DNA of 64,000 bases from Chitinophagaceae bacterium 26-R-25. Its GTDB lineage: Bacteria > Bacteroidota > Bacteroidia > Chitinophagales > Chitinophagaceae. Shown one piece after another: positions 53,371 to 61,637 of the stretch (its first letter is position 1; each line of letters opens with the position of its first letter). A program made the translations under genes and the position numbers. Below the pieces are notes generated by a model. It searched no databases. It saw only the letters and a program-made list of their open reading frames with translations, and had not been told where the DNA came from. Location of the stretch: positions 124,001 through 188,000 of the forward strand of contig JARWSJ010000004.1 in NCBI GenBank assembly GCA_029906195.1, given 5' to 3'.

Positions 53371-53679
53371 AATGGCGTCATACACCACTACCTTTTGCCA
53401 CAACTGCGAGTTGTCCTCCACAAACTTTAAGTGAATAGGATCAACCTGGTAACTGTCCTGATCTGCTGCATTATCAAAAATGATCATCCAGGAAAGAGAA
53501 TAAGTATTATCGATCACTCCGCGGTTGGTTGCCGCAGGTTTGCCAATATGAAAAGATTTTATGGTCGAAATTTCTGTTAGAGATTGCAAGCCTTTTTCCA
53601 ATTGAGCCAAATCGCCTTGATCAGTAGGATTTTTCAACCAGAAAAATACGTGATGGATAAATACTTGTTTTAATTCCAT
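53368..53679 (-). CDS. Dabb (stress-responsive A/B barrel) domain protein
   Basis: This 103-residue protein has the pattern IHHVFFWLKNPTDQGDLAQLEKGLQSL, an early strand pair with His then a helix, typical of dimeric alpha/beta-barrel Dabb proteins. Function in bacteria is mostly unknown. The stop lies inside the right arm of the inverted repeat. Confidence 0.8.
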   Translation of the reverse strand: MELKQVFIHHVFFWLKNPTDQGDLAQLEKGLQSLTEISTIKSFHIGKPAATNRGVIDNTYSLSWMIIFDNAADQDSYQVDPIHLKFVEDNSQLWQKVVVYDAI

Positions 53680-53696
53680 GGTTATTGATTTATAAA

Positions 53697-54023
53697 CTAT
53701 TGTTTTTCTATACTGTAAATTTTGATAACAGGGATCGAGTACACCATCATACCTGTTTGATATTTTTCTCCTGTATATTCAAAAGTAACTTTCACTGATT
53801 GTCTTATAGTTTGCGTTTGCATAAACGCTTCCGGTAAATTATTCGGATGAACTGCACTGCTGTCCTGCAATTTTATGTACCAGCCCGATCCGTCCGCAGC
53901 AGGCTCGCCGCCCCAAATTACACTAGCCACAGTAGTAACTTTTTTGTTGTCGGCGCTGTCTTTTTTGCAAGCAGCAAGAATCAATACAAAACATGGAATG
54001 ATTAGTAATAGCGTCTTTTTCAT
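53697..54023 (-). CDS. Small lipoprotein
   Basis: The 108-residue protein has a lipoprotein signal (MKKTLLLIIPCFVLILAAC, Cys19) followed by Lys/Asp and a beta-rich domain. Unrecognised. It lies between the Dabb gene and the TPM genes on the same strand and may share their transcript. Confidence 0.7.
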   Translation of the reverse strand: MKKTLLLIIPCFVLILAACKKDSADNKKVTTVASVIWGGEPAADGSGWYIKLQDSSAVHPNNLPEAFMQTQTIRQSVKVTFEYTGEKYQTGMMVYSIPVIKIYSIEKQ

Positions 54024-54070
54024 TTTTCGGGTGTTTCGCTGCTGACATCAAAACAGCGGCCTTCGTTGCA

Positions 54071-54865
54071 CTACCAGCTACCACTGGCGCCGCCGCCTCC
54101 ACCACTACCGCCCCCGAAGCCACCAAAACCTCCGCCACCTCCGCCGCCGGACCAACCGCCGCCGCCGCCACCACCAGACCATCCACCGCCACCTGTTGGA
54201 AACCAAATAGGCGGACCCCAACCGCGATAACCCCGTCTGCTCATCATGCCACCGCCACCGCCGCCACCTCTGCTGGAGAAAATGACAATGATCACAATGA
54301 TGATGACAATGATAGACAGAATGCTGCTACCGTTACCACGTCCCTGGCGTTGCCCCCTTTGATCATAATCTTCAGGAGCCTTGTATTCGCCCGCCGCCGC
54401 CTTGAAAATAGCATCCGTCGCCTCATCAAATCCCCGGTAATAATTTCCCGCCCGGAAATTTGGAACAATTTCATTCTCTATAATCCTCTTTGCAATCGCA
54501 TCAGGAACCGCACCCTCAAGCCCGTAGCCAACCTCAATTCTTAACTTGTGGTCCTCCATCGAAGCAAGCAAAACAATACCGTTGTTTGTTTTTTTGTTGC
54601 CCACCCCCCAGTCTCTCAAAATTTTTAGAGCAACGTCCTGAACATCATAATCCCCAATCGACTTCAGCGTTATAACCACAAGTTGATTGGAAGTGCTGTC
54701 GTCATAAGCAACAAGCTTGCTTTCAAGCGCCGCCTTTTGATCCGGGGTCAGAACATTCGCAAAATCATTAACCAGGCGAGGTGGAGTTGGTCTCGCAGGA
54801 ATATTTTGCGCAAGGCAAAATGTGCCGGTTAATAAAAACAATAAATAAAAAAGTAAATTTTTCAT
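54071..54865 (-). CDS. TPM-domain membrane protein (YgcG type)
   Basis: The 264-residue protein has a signal peptide (MKNLLFYLLFLLTGTFCLAQ), a TPM domain (about 30-160; RLVNDFANVLTPDQKAALES, GIVLLASMEDHKLRIEVGYGLEG), a membrane segment (about 182-197) and a Gly-rich C-terminal tail. Its neighbours, another TPM gene and lemA, are the usual partners. TPM proteins are linked to photosystem-II repair in plants and membrane stress in bacteria. Confidence 0.85.
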   Translation of the reverse strand: MKNLLFYLLFLLTGTFCLAQNIPARPTPPRLVNDFANVLTPDQKAALESKLVAYDDSTSNQLVVITLKSIGDYDVQDVALKILRDWGVGNKKTNNGIVLLASMEDHKLRIEVGYGLEGAVPDAIAKRIIENEIVPNFRAGNYYRGFDEATDAIFKAAAGEYKAPEDYDQRGQRQGRGNGSSILSIIVIIIVIIVIFSSRGGGGGGGMMSRRGYRGWGPPIWFPTGGGGWSGGGGGGGWSGGGGGGGFGGFGGGSGGGGGASGSW

Positions 54866-54878
54866 GCGTAAAATTCAA

Positions 54879-54899
54879 AGCAGGCCTTTCGACCTGCTT
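54879..54899 (-). terminator. Hairpin between TPM genes
   Basis: AAGCAGG (54879-54885) and CCTGCTT (54893-54899) form a stem between the two TPM genes. The T run is short, so partial readthrough is likely. Confidence 0.5.
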
Positions 54900-54906
54900 A
54901 TGATAA

Positions 54907-55365
54907 TTATTTCCCGAAAATTATATCGTCGGGCAATTCATTTTTATCTGTTTCATTATCGTATGGGAAATGATAATGCAATGCTTCCCCTACATCACTG
55001 ATTGCTTTGCAGAGACCCGTGGCATAATGTTCCTCCTTAAAATGCGCCAACATATGCTCAACTTCTTTTTCCCAAAACGCATCACCCGTTTTTTGGTGAA
55101 TACCATGATCGCCAAATATCGCGACTTGTCGGTCCTTTACAGCCAGGTAAATAAGAACGGCATTGTGATTGTCGGTCCTTTCCATTTTCAGCACATCAAA
55201 AATTTCTGCAGCCCTGTCAATAGCCGACACATATCTGCATTTACTTTCAATGTACACACGGATTTCCCCACTCGTTCTTCTTTCTGCCTGTTTTATTGCA
55301 GCGATAACATCTGCCGACTCGTGGCTATCAAGAAAAGTTTTTTTGGAAGAAGAAAAAAATGGCAT
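54907..55365 (-). CDS. TPM-domain protein without signal peptide
   Basis: This 152-residue protein carries a TPM fold (SGEIRVYIESKCR, NAVLIYLAVKDRQVAIFGDHGIH) but no signal sequence, so it is cytosolic or peripheral. It lies 42 bases upstream of the secreted TPM gene and 20 bases after lemA. The pair LemA plus two TPM proteins is common in Bacteroidota. Confidence 0.85.
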   Translation of the reverse strand: MPFFSSSKKTFLDSHESADVIAAIKQAERRTSGEIRVYIESKCRYVSAIDRAAEIFDVLKMERTDNHNAVLIYLAVKDRQVAIFGDHGIHQKTGDAFWEKEVEHMLAHFKEEHYATGLCKAISDVGEALHYHFPYDNETDKNELPDDIIFGK

Positions 55366-55384
55366 CAGAAATAAAATTTAATAA

Positions 55385-55987
55385 TTAAAATTTCACCTCT
55401 GGAGCCTTGTCAGATCCAGCTTGTGCTTCAAAATATCCCTTCGATTTAAATCCGAACCATCCGGCATAGAAGTTATTCGGGAATGTGCGGATGGAAGAAT
55501 TATATTCCTGAACGGCATCATTAAAATCTTTACGGGCTACGGTTATCCTGTTTTCAGTCCCTTCAAGCTGGGCCTGAAGATCAAGGAAGTTCTGATTCGC
55601 CTTTAAAGTAGGGTATGCCTCAACACTTACCAGCAAACGGCTAAGTGCACCGGAAAGCTCGCCCTGCGCCTGTTGGAATTGTGCGATTTTTTCAGGAGAA
55701 AGATCATTTGCATTTATCTGAACAGAAGTAGCTTTTGCTCTGGCTTCAATAACTTTTGTAAGCGTTTCCTGCTCAAAATTTGCCGCGCCTTTTACAGTAT
55801 TTACAAGATTAGGAACAAGATCGGAACGACGTTGATATTGGTTTTGAACATTCCCCCATTTGCCTTTCACATTTTCTTCCTGGGAAACAGCTTTGCGTTG
55901 AAAATTAACGGCCCCGCATCCGCCGCATCCAACAAGAAGTACAATAAGTCCAATGATAACAACAAGAATAAGTTTATTAGTGCTCAT
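55385..55987 (-). CDS. lemA: LemA-family protein
   Basis: The 200-residue protein has an N-terminal membrane segment (about 6-26), a Gly/Cys stretch (GCGGCG) and the LemA helical bundle (WGNVQNQYQRRSDLVPNLVNTVKG, RAKATSVQ, LLVSVEAYPTLKANQNFLDLQAQLEGTENRI). It is co-transcribed with the TPM genes. Function is unknown, though it is often tied to membrane stress. Confidence 0.9.
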   Translation of the reverse strand: MSTNKLILVVIIGLIVLLVGCGGCGAVNFQRKAVSQEENVKGKWGNVQNQYQRRSDLVPNLVNTVKGAANFEQETLTKVIEARAKATSVQINANDLSPEKIAQFQQAQGELSGALSRLLVSVEAYPTLKANQNFLDLQAQLEGTENRITVARKDFNDAVQEYNSSIRTFPNNFYAGWFGFKSKGYFEAQAGSDKAPEVKF

Positions 55988-56040
55988 GGTTGTTTAAAGT
56001 TTATGATTAAAGATACAATCTAAGATGGTTATTTGTTTAA

Positions 56041-56160
56041 AATGCTTCACGCTTAATGCGAAACGCTCAACGCCCAACGCTTAAAGCAGAATGCTTATGC
56101 TCAGCCACACGCATGTTGCGCCTAAAGCGCGTTAAGCGTTAGGCTTTAAGCCTTAAGCCC
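56041..56160. repeat. Inverted pair of period-7 repeats (ACGCTCA), G+C-richer
   Basis: The left arm (56041-56090) repeats ACGCTCA/ACGCCCA/ACGCTTA, the right arm (about 56110-56160) is an irregular inverse, reaching the end of the riboflavin gene. Unlike others, the words contain many G and C. Confidence 0.7.
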
Positions 56161-56748
56161 TCTCCCTAAATCCAACGACCTCGCAATATATTTTCCCACA
56201 ACATCAAATTCCAGATTCACAGTATCGCCTGTTCGCATATTCCTCACATTAGTATGATTAAATGTGTATGGAATAATTGCAACGGAAAAAGTAATTTCTG
56301 TTACATTAAAAATAGTAAGGCTGATCCCGTTCATAGAAATCGAGCCCTTTTCAATCATTAGATGAGCAAACGCTTTTGGATAGGAAAAAGTGAGTTGCCA
56401 ACTACCATCCATTTCCTTTATTTCCTGTAAAATGCCAGTTGTGTCTACATGCCCCTGAACAAAATGACCATCCAGGCGACCGTTCATTTGCAAACATCTT
56501 TCTATGTTAACTATTGTGCCCGCTTCCCATTTACTAAGATTGGATTTTTCCAATGTTTCTAAAATCGCAGTTACCCGGTGGCGATCTTCCGCAATTGCCT
56601 CAACAGTAAGACAAACACCATCATGCGACACACTTTGATCCACTTTAAATTGATCAGAAATGGTGCTTTGCAACCAGAAACTTTTGTTCGTACCTGAAGT
56701 AATAACTTCCAGTACCTTTGCTGATGATTCTATGATTCCTGTAAACAT
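56146..56748 (-). CDS. ribE: Riboflavin synthase alpha subunit
   Basis: This 200-residue enzyme converts two lumazine molecules to riboflavin. Two lumazine-binding halves begin MFTGIIESSAKVLE and, about residue 97, GHVDTTGILQEIK; the second N-terminal block SVSHDGVCLTVE and GSISMNGISLTI match the family. Length is normal. No FMN riboswitch fold was seen upstream. Confidence 0.95.
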   Translation of the reverse strand: MFTGIIESSAKVLEVITSGTNKSFWLQSTISDQFKVDQSVSHDGVCLTVEAIAEDRHRVTAILETLEKSNLSKWEAGTIVNIERCLQMNGRLDGHFVQGHVDTTGILQEIKEMDGSWQLTFSYPKAFAHLMIEKGSISMNGISLTIFNVTEITFSVAIIPYTFNHTNVRNMRTGDTVNLEFDVVGKYIARSLDLGRGLKA

Positions 56749-56755
56749 GTCTGCA

Positions 56756-56792
56756 AATTAGGAATTAGAAATTATGAATTGGGAATTAGAGG
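56756..56792. repeat. Period-7 repeat (GGAATTA) upstream of ribE
   Basis: GGAATTA, GAAATTA, TGAATTG, GGAATTA in a row; a partial inverse (CAAATTTCGAATTCC) lies near 56865-56881. Looser than the other elements. Confidence 0.6.
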
Positions 56793-56905
56793 GGCGTTTT
56801 ATTTATTAATGGTTAATAATCAGGATGTAAGTGAAGTTTAACATTAAAAATGAAATATCAAATCTCAAATTTCGAATTCCTCTTGTTTTTTTATTTGAAA
56901 CTATT

Positions 56906-56938
56906 TACCTTTGCACTCCAAAATCGCCTAAAGGAGGT
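56906..56938 (+). promoter_or_regulatory. rpsU promoter box and strong Shine-Dalgarno
   Basis: TACCTTTG (56906-56913) matches the TAnnTTTG -7 consensus. AAAGGAGGT (56930-56938) is a near-perfect Shine-Dalgarno site, 11 nt before the ATG at 56950. Bacteroidota mostly lack such sites; rpsU is a known exception linked to bS21 sequestering the anti-Shine-Dalgarno. Confidence 0.8.
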
Positions 56939-56949
56939 ATATATAAAAT

Positions 56950-57144
56950 ATGTTAATCATAGACTCAAAAGATTGCGAAAACATCGACAAAGCGCTTAAA
57001 AAGTACAAGAAGAAGTTCGAGAAAGCAAAAACATTGCTTCAGTTGAGAGAGCGTCAGACTTTTACTAAGCCTTCTGTAAAACGCCGTACACAAGTACTAA
57101 AGGCAATTTACAAGCAACAAGTAGCAACAGGTAAATTCGATTAA
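56950..57144 (+). CDS. rpsU: Ribosomal protein bS21
   Basis: The 64-residue protein (MLIIDSKDCENIDKALKKYK...) is the small-subunit protein bS21: the KFEKAKTLLQLRERQTFTKPSVKRR core is typical. In Bacteroidota bS21 with bS18 and bS6 hides the anti-Shine-Dalgarno of 16S rRNA; the strong site in front of this gene suggests autogenous control. It precedes xerC/D and hpf. Confidence 0.95.
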   Translation: MLIIDSKDCENIDKALKKYKKKFEKAKTLLQLRERQTFTKPSVKRRTQVLKAIYKQQVATGKFD

Positions 57145-57207
57145 GTTATTTAAGCTTTTTCATAGTGGGATAGCTGCAAAGCCTTAGCTTTGTGGCTATC
57201 TTAGTTT

Positions 57208-58107
57208 ATGGAAACAGCACCATCCATTCTTTCTCCATTCCTTGATTATCTGCAGTTTGAGAAACGCTATTCTCAACACACCGTCCGCGCTTATCAGGAC
57301 GACCTGAAACAATTTTTCGATTATTTAACCAGCAATTTCGGGCAAACGTCTATCCAGGAGATTAATTCCTCCATGGTAAGAACCTGGATGGCATCATTGA
57401 AAGATGGAAAACTTACTTCCAAAACAATCAACCGGAAAGCATCTTCGCTAAAATCATTCTTTAAATACCAGCTAAAACTCGGCATTATCGAGTCAACACC
57501 GATGACCAACGTTTCTGCACCGAAAATTGGCAAAAGACTGCCTTCGTTTGTTATGGAAGACGACATGAACGTATTGCTAAAGGAAATTGCTTTCCCTGAC
57601 GACTGGGACGGCAAAACGACCCAACTACTCATTGAAGTTTTTTACGCAACAGGCATTCGTTTAAGTGAGCTGATAAACCTGAAAGAACAGAGCGTTAACC
57701 GTAGCTCAACTTCAATTAAGGTTTTAGGAAAAGGAAATAAAGAACGCATCATTCCGGTAAATAAACAATTGATAGAGAACCTTGTAGCGTATCAAAAAGA
57801 CAAGCGGAAGCTCTTCGCGGACTTTGACAGCGAATATCTTTTTGTAACCCCCAAAGGCAAAAAACTTTACGCCAAGTACGTGTATCTCAGGGTAAAATCG
57901 TACCTCTCGGAGGTAACCACGCTGCAGAAGAAAAGCCCTCACATTTTGCGCCACACTTTCGCCACACACCTTACCAATCATGGCGCAGATCTCAATGCAA
58001 TAAAAGAGCTCCTCGGGCACAGTAGTTTAGCGTCCACACAGGTTTACACCCATAATTCCATCGAAAAATTAAAGGAAGCGTACAAAAAGGCGCACCCTAA
58101 GGCATGA
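57208..58107 (+). CDS. xerC: Tyrosine recombinase XerC/XerD
   Basis: This 299-residue recombinase has the active-site residues Arg151 (TGIRLSEL), Lys173 region (LGKGNKER), His245-xx-Arg248 (HILRHTFATH), His271 (LGHSSLASTQ) and Tyr280 (QVYTH). It resolves chromosome dimers at dif. Size and motifs fit XerC/D; which of the two is uncertain. It lies between rpsU and hpf, away from the prophage, so it is a housekeeping gene rather than the phage integrase. Confidence 0.85.
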   Translation: METAPSILSPFLDYLQFEKRYSQHTVRAYQDDLKQFFDYLTSNFGQTSIQEINSSMVRTWMASLKDGKLTSKTINRKASSLKSFFKYQLKLGIIESTPMTNVSAPKIGKRLPSFVMEDDMNVLLKEIAFPDDWDGKTTQLLIEVFYATGIRLSELINLKEQSVNRSSTSIKVLGKGNKERIIPVNKQLIENLVAYQKDKRKLFADFDSEYLFVTPKGKKLYAKYVYLRVKSYLSEVTTLQKKSPHILRHTFATHLTNHGADLNAIKELLGHSSLASTQVYTHNSIEKLKEAYKKAHPKA

Positions 58108-58283
58108 AAATTAGACGTTGTTAAAAAGTTGGCAATCCTGAGAAAAATCAGAAGTCATTATTTGGAAAGGATAGGAGGTTGGTTTATCTTCATAGTCCCT
58201 CTAACATTATTATTTTATTAAATAATGAGTGTGAAAATGTTAGTTCTTTAATTTATTGTTTCACGTTTAAAATTGCGATTGTT

Positions 58284-58586
58284 ATGGACGTTAAAATTCA
58301 GACTGTGCACTTCGACGCAGATTCTAAATTGATTGATTTCGTAAATTCTAAAATTCAAAAACTTCCTACCTTTCATGACAGGATTATTAAGGTTGATGTG
58401 TTTTTAAAACTTGACAATGTAATTCATACAATTAAAGACAAAGTCGCAGAGATCAGGGTTCATGTTCCCAAACACAACTTTTTTGTAAAAGCCAGTTCAA
58501 AATCATTTGAAGAATCTTTTGACTGCGCACTTGATTCACTCGTAAATCAGATGAAAAGAAAAAAAGAAAAACGCTTAGCAGCATAA
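58284..58586 (+). CDS. hpf: Ribosome hibernation promoting factor
   Basis: Start at the ATG at 58284 (MDVKIQTVHFDADSKLIDFV), which begins the conserved fold; in-frame codons upstream are not supported. The 100-residue short HPF/RaiA-type protein has the beta-alpha-beta core (VDVFLKLDN, KVAEIRVHVPKHNFFVKA, EESFDCALDSLVNQMKRKKEKRL). It binds the 30S decoding centre during stationary phase. It is followed by a strong terminator. Confidence 0.9.
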   Translation: MDVKIQTVHFDADSKLIDFVNSKIQKLPTFHDRIIKVDVFLKLDNVIHTIKDKVAEIRVHVPKHNFFVKASSKSFEESFDCALDSLVNQMKRKKEKRLAA

Positions 58587-58596
58587 AAAATACTTC

Positions 58597-58625
58597 AGAC
58601 CTCCTTTTAGGAGGTCTTTTTTTTT
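58597..58625 (+). terminator. Rho-independent terminator of hpf
   Basis: AGACCTCCT (58597-58605), 3-nt loop, AGGAGGTCT (58609-58617), T9. Confidence 0.9.
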
Positions 58626-58841
58626 AATATGACTTCGTCACAACGTGGAATTTTATCAAGTGAGCACTACTTTCTCGAAAAATATTTTCGTCGCATCTTT
58701 AATTCATTGCACATGCTTACTTTTGCAGTGTTTTCAATGGTTTCAGCGAATTTGAAATGATTTTTTAAATCAAAAAAGCAGCTTTAAAAATTGCAAATCA
58801 GAAGCAATAATTAAAAAAGCTAAAAAAAAGTTGAATCAAAA

Positions 58842-58872
58842 TTTGGGTATTATTCGAATTCTCTTACCTTTG
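58842..58872 (+). promoter_or_regulatory. tRNA-tuf operon promoter
   Basis: TTTG (58842-58845) and TACCTTTG (58865-58872) are separated by 19 bp, the Bacteroidota -33/-7 arrangement. It lies about 125 bases before the first tRNA of the operon. The rest of the gap 58626-58996 is AT-rich, with no gene I can support. Confidence 0.75.
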
Positions 58873-58996
58873 CCTTCCCAAAAAACACAGGGCGTTGCGA
58901 AACGAAAAAAGCTCTTAGATAATATTGATTTTCAAACTATAGCAAGGAGTTGCCATCTCCAAAAAGGTGGTAAAAATCCAGTCAAAAATATAGTAA

Positions 58997-59069
58997 GCCG
59001 GAGTAGCTCAGTTGGTAGAGCAACTGATTTGTAATCAGTAGGTCGCGGGTTCGAGTCCCATCTTCGGCT
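58997..59069 (+). tRNA. tRNA-Thr(TGT)
   Basis: 73 nt; acceptor GCCGGAG/CTTCGGC with discriminator T; anticodon stem ACTGA/TCAGT with loop TTTGTAA, anticodon TGT. First tRNA of the tuf operon, the same order as E. coli thrU-tyrU-glyT-thrT-tufB. Confidence 0.95.
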
Positions 59070-59070
59070 C

Positions 59071-59169
59071 TTAATTTAGTTTGAAAGATTGAAAATGTAA
59101 GGTTGAAAACAAAAGGCATCATGTTCTTTTAATTTTCATATTGTCACATTTTCAAATTTTCAAATTAAA
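59071..59169. repeat. Inverted repeat between tRNA-Thr and tRNA-Tyr
   Basis: TTGAAA words in the left arm (about 59073-59110) and their inverse in the right arm (about 59128-59169). It separates two tRNAs. Confidence 0.7.
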
Positions 59170-59172
59170 GTC

Positions 59173-59255
59173 GGGCAGGTTCCAGAGCGGCCAAATGGGG
59201 CGGACTGTAAATCCGCTGTCTTTCGACTTCAGAGGTTCGAATCCTCTCCTGCCCA
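59173..59255 (+). tRNA. tRNA-Tyr(GTA)
   Basis: 83 nt; acceptor GGGCAGG/CCTGCCC with discriminator A; anticodon GTA in loop CTGTAAA; long variable arm as expected for tRNA-Tyr. Confidence 0.95.
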
Positions 59256-59259
59256 CCGA

Positions 59260-59350
59260 CAAATTTGAAATTAGAGAGTTTGAAAATTTGAAAATGAAGT
59301 TTAAATGCTAGTTTGATTTTCAAATTTTCAAATTTTTATATTTTCAAATT
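59260..59350. repeat. Inverted repeat (TTTGAAAA) between tRNA-Tyr and tRNA-Gly
   Basis: TTTGAAAA occurs in tandem in the left arm (59260-59296); the right arm (59314-59350) is the inverse. Period 8. Confidence 0.8.
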
Positions 59351-59357
59351 GTTACGT

Positions 59358-59430
59358 GCGGAAGTAGCTCAATTGGTAGAGCGATAGCCTTCCAAGCTAT
59401 AGGTTGCGGGTTCGATCCTCGTCTTCCGCT
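59358..59430 (+). tRNA. tRNA-Gly(TCC)
   Basis: 73 nt; acceptor GCGGAAG/CTTCCGC; anticodon loop CTTCCAA, anticodon TCC. Confidence 0.95.
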
Positions 59431-59435
59431 CTTTG

Positions 59436-59512
59436 TTTTCAGTTAGCAGTCGGCAGTCGTTTAATATTCAATTGTTAGGTGCTGCAAAGCTGAAAAAAAA
59501 CTGCCAACTGAG
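59436..59512. repeat. Period-7 inverted repeat (AGTCGGC) between tRNA-Gly and tRNA-Thr
   Basis: The left arm (59436-59461) repeats AGTTAGC, AGTCGGC, AGTCGTT; the right arm (about 59490-59512) carries AACTGCC, AACTGAG. Period 7. Confidence 0.65.
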
Positions 59513-59517
59513 TATAT

Positions 59518-59589
<72 letters not shown>

Positions 59590-59598
59590 CATCATAAA

Positions 59599-59667
59599 GC
59601 CGTAGCTCAGAAATGAGCATCCCGATTTTGATCGGGAAGGTCGAGAAACTAATTCTCTTCAACGGCT
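59599..59667 (+). ncRNA. tRNA-Thr-derived degenerate copy 1
   Basis: GCCG (59599-59602) and CGGC (59663-59666) pair as shortened acceptor; GCTC/GAGC keeps the D stem; CCCGAT/ATCGGG forms a new anticodon-like stem with loop TTTG; GAGAA/TTCTC keeps a T stem. Anticodon and standard loops are lost, so it cannot decode, but the folding plan is kept. The function, if any, is unknown. Confidence 0.65.
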
Positions 59668-59676
59668 CACTATAAA

Positions 59677-59744
59677 GCCGGGCTCAGAAATGAGCATCCC
59701 GATCTTGGATCGGGAAAGTTGAGAAAAAATTCTCTTCAACGGCC
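59677..59744 (+). ncRNA. tRNA-Thr-derived degenerate copy 2
   Basis: GCCG (59677-59680) and CGGC (59740-59743) at the ends; D-arm GCTC/GAGC; CCCGATC/GATCGGG with loop TTG, one base pair longer than in copy 1; GAGAA/TTCTC. It is closely related to copy 1, with added pairs. Confidence 0.6.
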
Positions 59745-59754
59745 CAAGCGAAAA

Positions 59755-59796
59755 GCCGTGAATCAATCTCACTTAAAAATGGGATTTATCAACGGC
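59755..59796 (+). ncRNA. tRNA-Thr-derived degenerate copy 3 (shortest)
   Basis: GCCG (59755-59758) and CGGC (59793-59796) still pair, but the inside (42 nt in total) has lost the D and anticodon stems. The most decayed of the three; 120 bases then separate it from tuf. Confidence 0.5.
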
Positions 59797-59916
59797 TAGC
59801 CATTTTTTCAGAAACTGAGGTTTAGGTAAATGGTGATTAAGCAGATGTTTCCTGTTGTTAAAAACAGTATTCATATTTAGAAAACAAATTTAAAACCGCA
59901 ACTAAAAACTATAACG

Positions 59917-61104
59917 ATGTCAAAAGAGACCTTTAAGAGGGATAAACCCCACGTTAACGTTGGTACTATTGGTCACGTTGACCACGGTAAAACAACTTTG
60001 ACTGCAGCTATCACCGATGTTCTGAGCAAGAAAGGTTTGGCGCAGAAGAAAAATTATGATGAAATTGATGGTGCACCTGAAGAAAAAGAAAGAGGTATCA
60101 CTATCAATACAGCTCACGTAGAATATCAAACCGCTAGTCGTCACTATGCTCACGTTGACTGTCCAGGTCACGCTGACTATGTGAAAAACATGATTACTGG
60201 TGCTGCACAGATGGATGGTGCTATTCTTGTGGTTGCTGCTACAGACGGTCCTATGCCTCAAACTCGTGAGCACATCCTGCTTGCTCGTCAGGTAGGTGTA
60301 CCTCGTATGGTGGTATTCATGAATAAAGTTGACCTTGTTGACGATCCTGAATTATTGGAACTTGTGGAAATGGAAATTCGTGAGTTGTTGACTGAAAAAG
60401 GTTTTGACGGCGATAACACTCCTATCATTAAAGGTTCTGCAACTGGCGCTTTGGCTGGTGAAGCACAATGGGTTGAGAAAATCAACGAATTGATGGAAGC
60501 TGTTGATACTTACATTCCTCTTCCTCCACGTCCGGTTGATCAAGCATTCTTGATGAGCGTTGAGGACGTATTCTCTATCACTGGTCGTGGTACTGTTGCT
60601 ACTGGCCGTATCGAGAGAGGTCGTATTAAAGTGGGTGAAGGCGTTGAAATCGTAGGTTTGATCGAAAAACCACTTACTTCTACCGTTACAGGTGTTGAGA
60701 TGTTCAAAAAATTATTGGACGAAGGTGAAGCTGGTGATAACGCAGGTCTATTATTGCGTGGTATTGAGAAAAAAGATATCCGTCGTGGTATGGTAATTTG
60801 CAAACCAGGTTCTATCACTCCGCACACTGAATTCAAAGGTGAAGTTTACGTATTGAGCAAAGAAGAAGGTGGACGTCACACTCCATTCTTTAACAAATAC
60901 CGTCCTCAGTTCTACTTCCGTACTACAGACGTAACTGGTGAAGTTACTCTTCCAGAAGGAACTGAAATGGTTATGCCAGGCGATAACACTTCATTGAAAG
61001 TTACTTTGATTCAACCTATTGCGATGGAAAAAGGTCTTAAATTCGCTATCCGCGAAGGTGGACGTACAGTAGGTGCTGGTCAGGTTACTGAAATCGTGAA
61101 ATAA
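59917..61104 (+). CDS. tuf: Elongation factor Tu
   Basis: The 395-residue GTPase brings aminoacyl-tRNA to the ribosome. G1 is GHVDHGKT (19-26), DCPGH and NKVD follow, and domains 2 and 3 are complete to the end [15 protein letters not shown]. It is transcribed with four tRNAs and the tRNA-derived leader, and followed by tRNA-Trp and secE-nusG. Confidence 0.98.
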   Translation: MSKETFKRDKPHVNVGTIGHVDHGKTTLTAAITDVLSKKGLAQKKNYDEIDGAPEEKERGITINTAHVEYQTASRHYAHVDCPGHADYVKNMITGAAQMDGAILVVAATDGPMPQTREHILLARQVGVPRMVVFMNKVDLVDDPELLELVEMEIRELLTEKGFDGDNTPIIKGSATGALAGEAQWVEKINELMEAVDTYIPLPPRPVDQAFLMSVEDVFSITGRGTVATGRIERGRIKVGEGVEIVGLIEKPLTSTVTGVEMFKKLLDEGEAGDNAGLLLRGIEKKDIRRGMVICKPGSITPHTEFKGEVYVLSKEEGGRHTPFFNKYRPQFYFRTTDVTGEVTLPEGTEMVMPGDNTSLKVTLIQPIAMEKGLKFAIREGGRTVGAGQVTEIVK

Positions 61105-61193
61105 TATAGCTAAGCCATTAGCTTTAAGCCTATCTTTAGCAAGTTTCTTAAATTTGCTGATTAAAAAAGGTCTTTTTGCTAATGGCTTTTTAC

Positions 61194-61264
61194 ACGGGCA
61201 TGGTGCAACGGTAGCATACGGGTCTCCAAAACCTTTGATCTGGGTTCGAATCCTAGTGCCCGTG
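61194..61264 (+). tRNA. tRNA-Trp(CCA)
   Basis: 71 nt; acceptor ACGGGCA/TGCCCGT with discriminator G; anticodon CCA in loop CTCCAAA. It lies between tuf and secE. Confidence 0.95.
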
Positions 61265-61270
61265 CTGATT

Positions 61271-61424
61271 AATTTGTAAGTTTGAAAATGTGTAAATTTG
61301 AAAATGAAATAAGTTTCAGATTTTCACATTTTTTGCGCTTTTAGAATAGCTGAAAATTGGAGCGATCTGAAAAGCAAGAAGGCAGCATTTTTCAAATTTT
61401 CGAATTTTCAAATTTTCAAATTCA
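61271..61424. repeat. Inverted array of TTTGAAAA words between tRNA-Trp and secE
   Basis: The left arm (61274-61312) repeats TTTGAAAA; two right arms (about 61316-61334 and 61386-61424) are inverse TTTTCAAA runs. Confidence 0.75.
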
Positions 61425-61436
61425 TAATTATTCTCT

Positions 61437-61634
61437 ATGAATAAAATCGGAACGTACTTTAGCGAGTCATACAAAGAGTTAGTTGAGAAAGTGAGCTGGC
61501 CTACATGGAACGAATTGCAACAATCAACTGTAATCGTGTTGGTTGCTACACTTTTGATTACCGTTGTAGTTGGTGTAATGGATTTTGCATCACACACTCT
61601 TTTAAATTTCCTATACTCTTTCTTTAAACACTAA
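61437..61634 (+). CDS. secE: Preprotein translocase subunit SecE
   Basis: This 65-residue single-span protein has the conserved amphipathic KELVEKVSWPTWNELQQST followed by a transmembrane helix (about 33-55). It stabilises the SecY channel. It starts right after the inverted repeat and lies 3 bases before nusG, as usual. Confidence 0.95.
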   Translation: MNKIGTYFSESYKELVEKVSWPTWNELQQSTVIVLVATLLITVVVGVMDFASHTLLNFLYSFFKH

Positions 61635-61637
61635 ATA

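Noticed and set aside
57208-58107. Tyrosine recombinase as the phage integrase
   Set aside because: It lies 31 kb from the prophage end in a housekeeping context and has XerC/D length and motifs.
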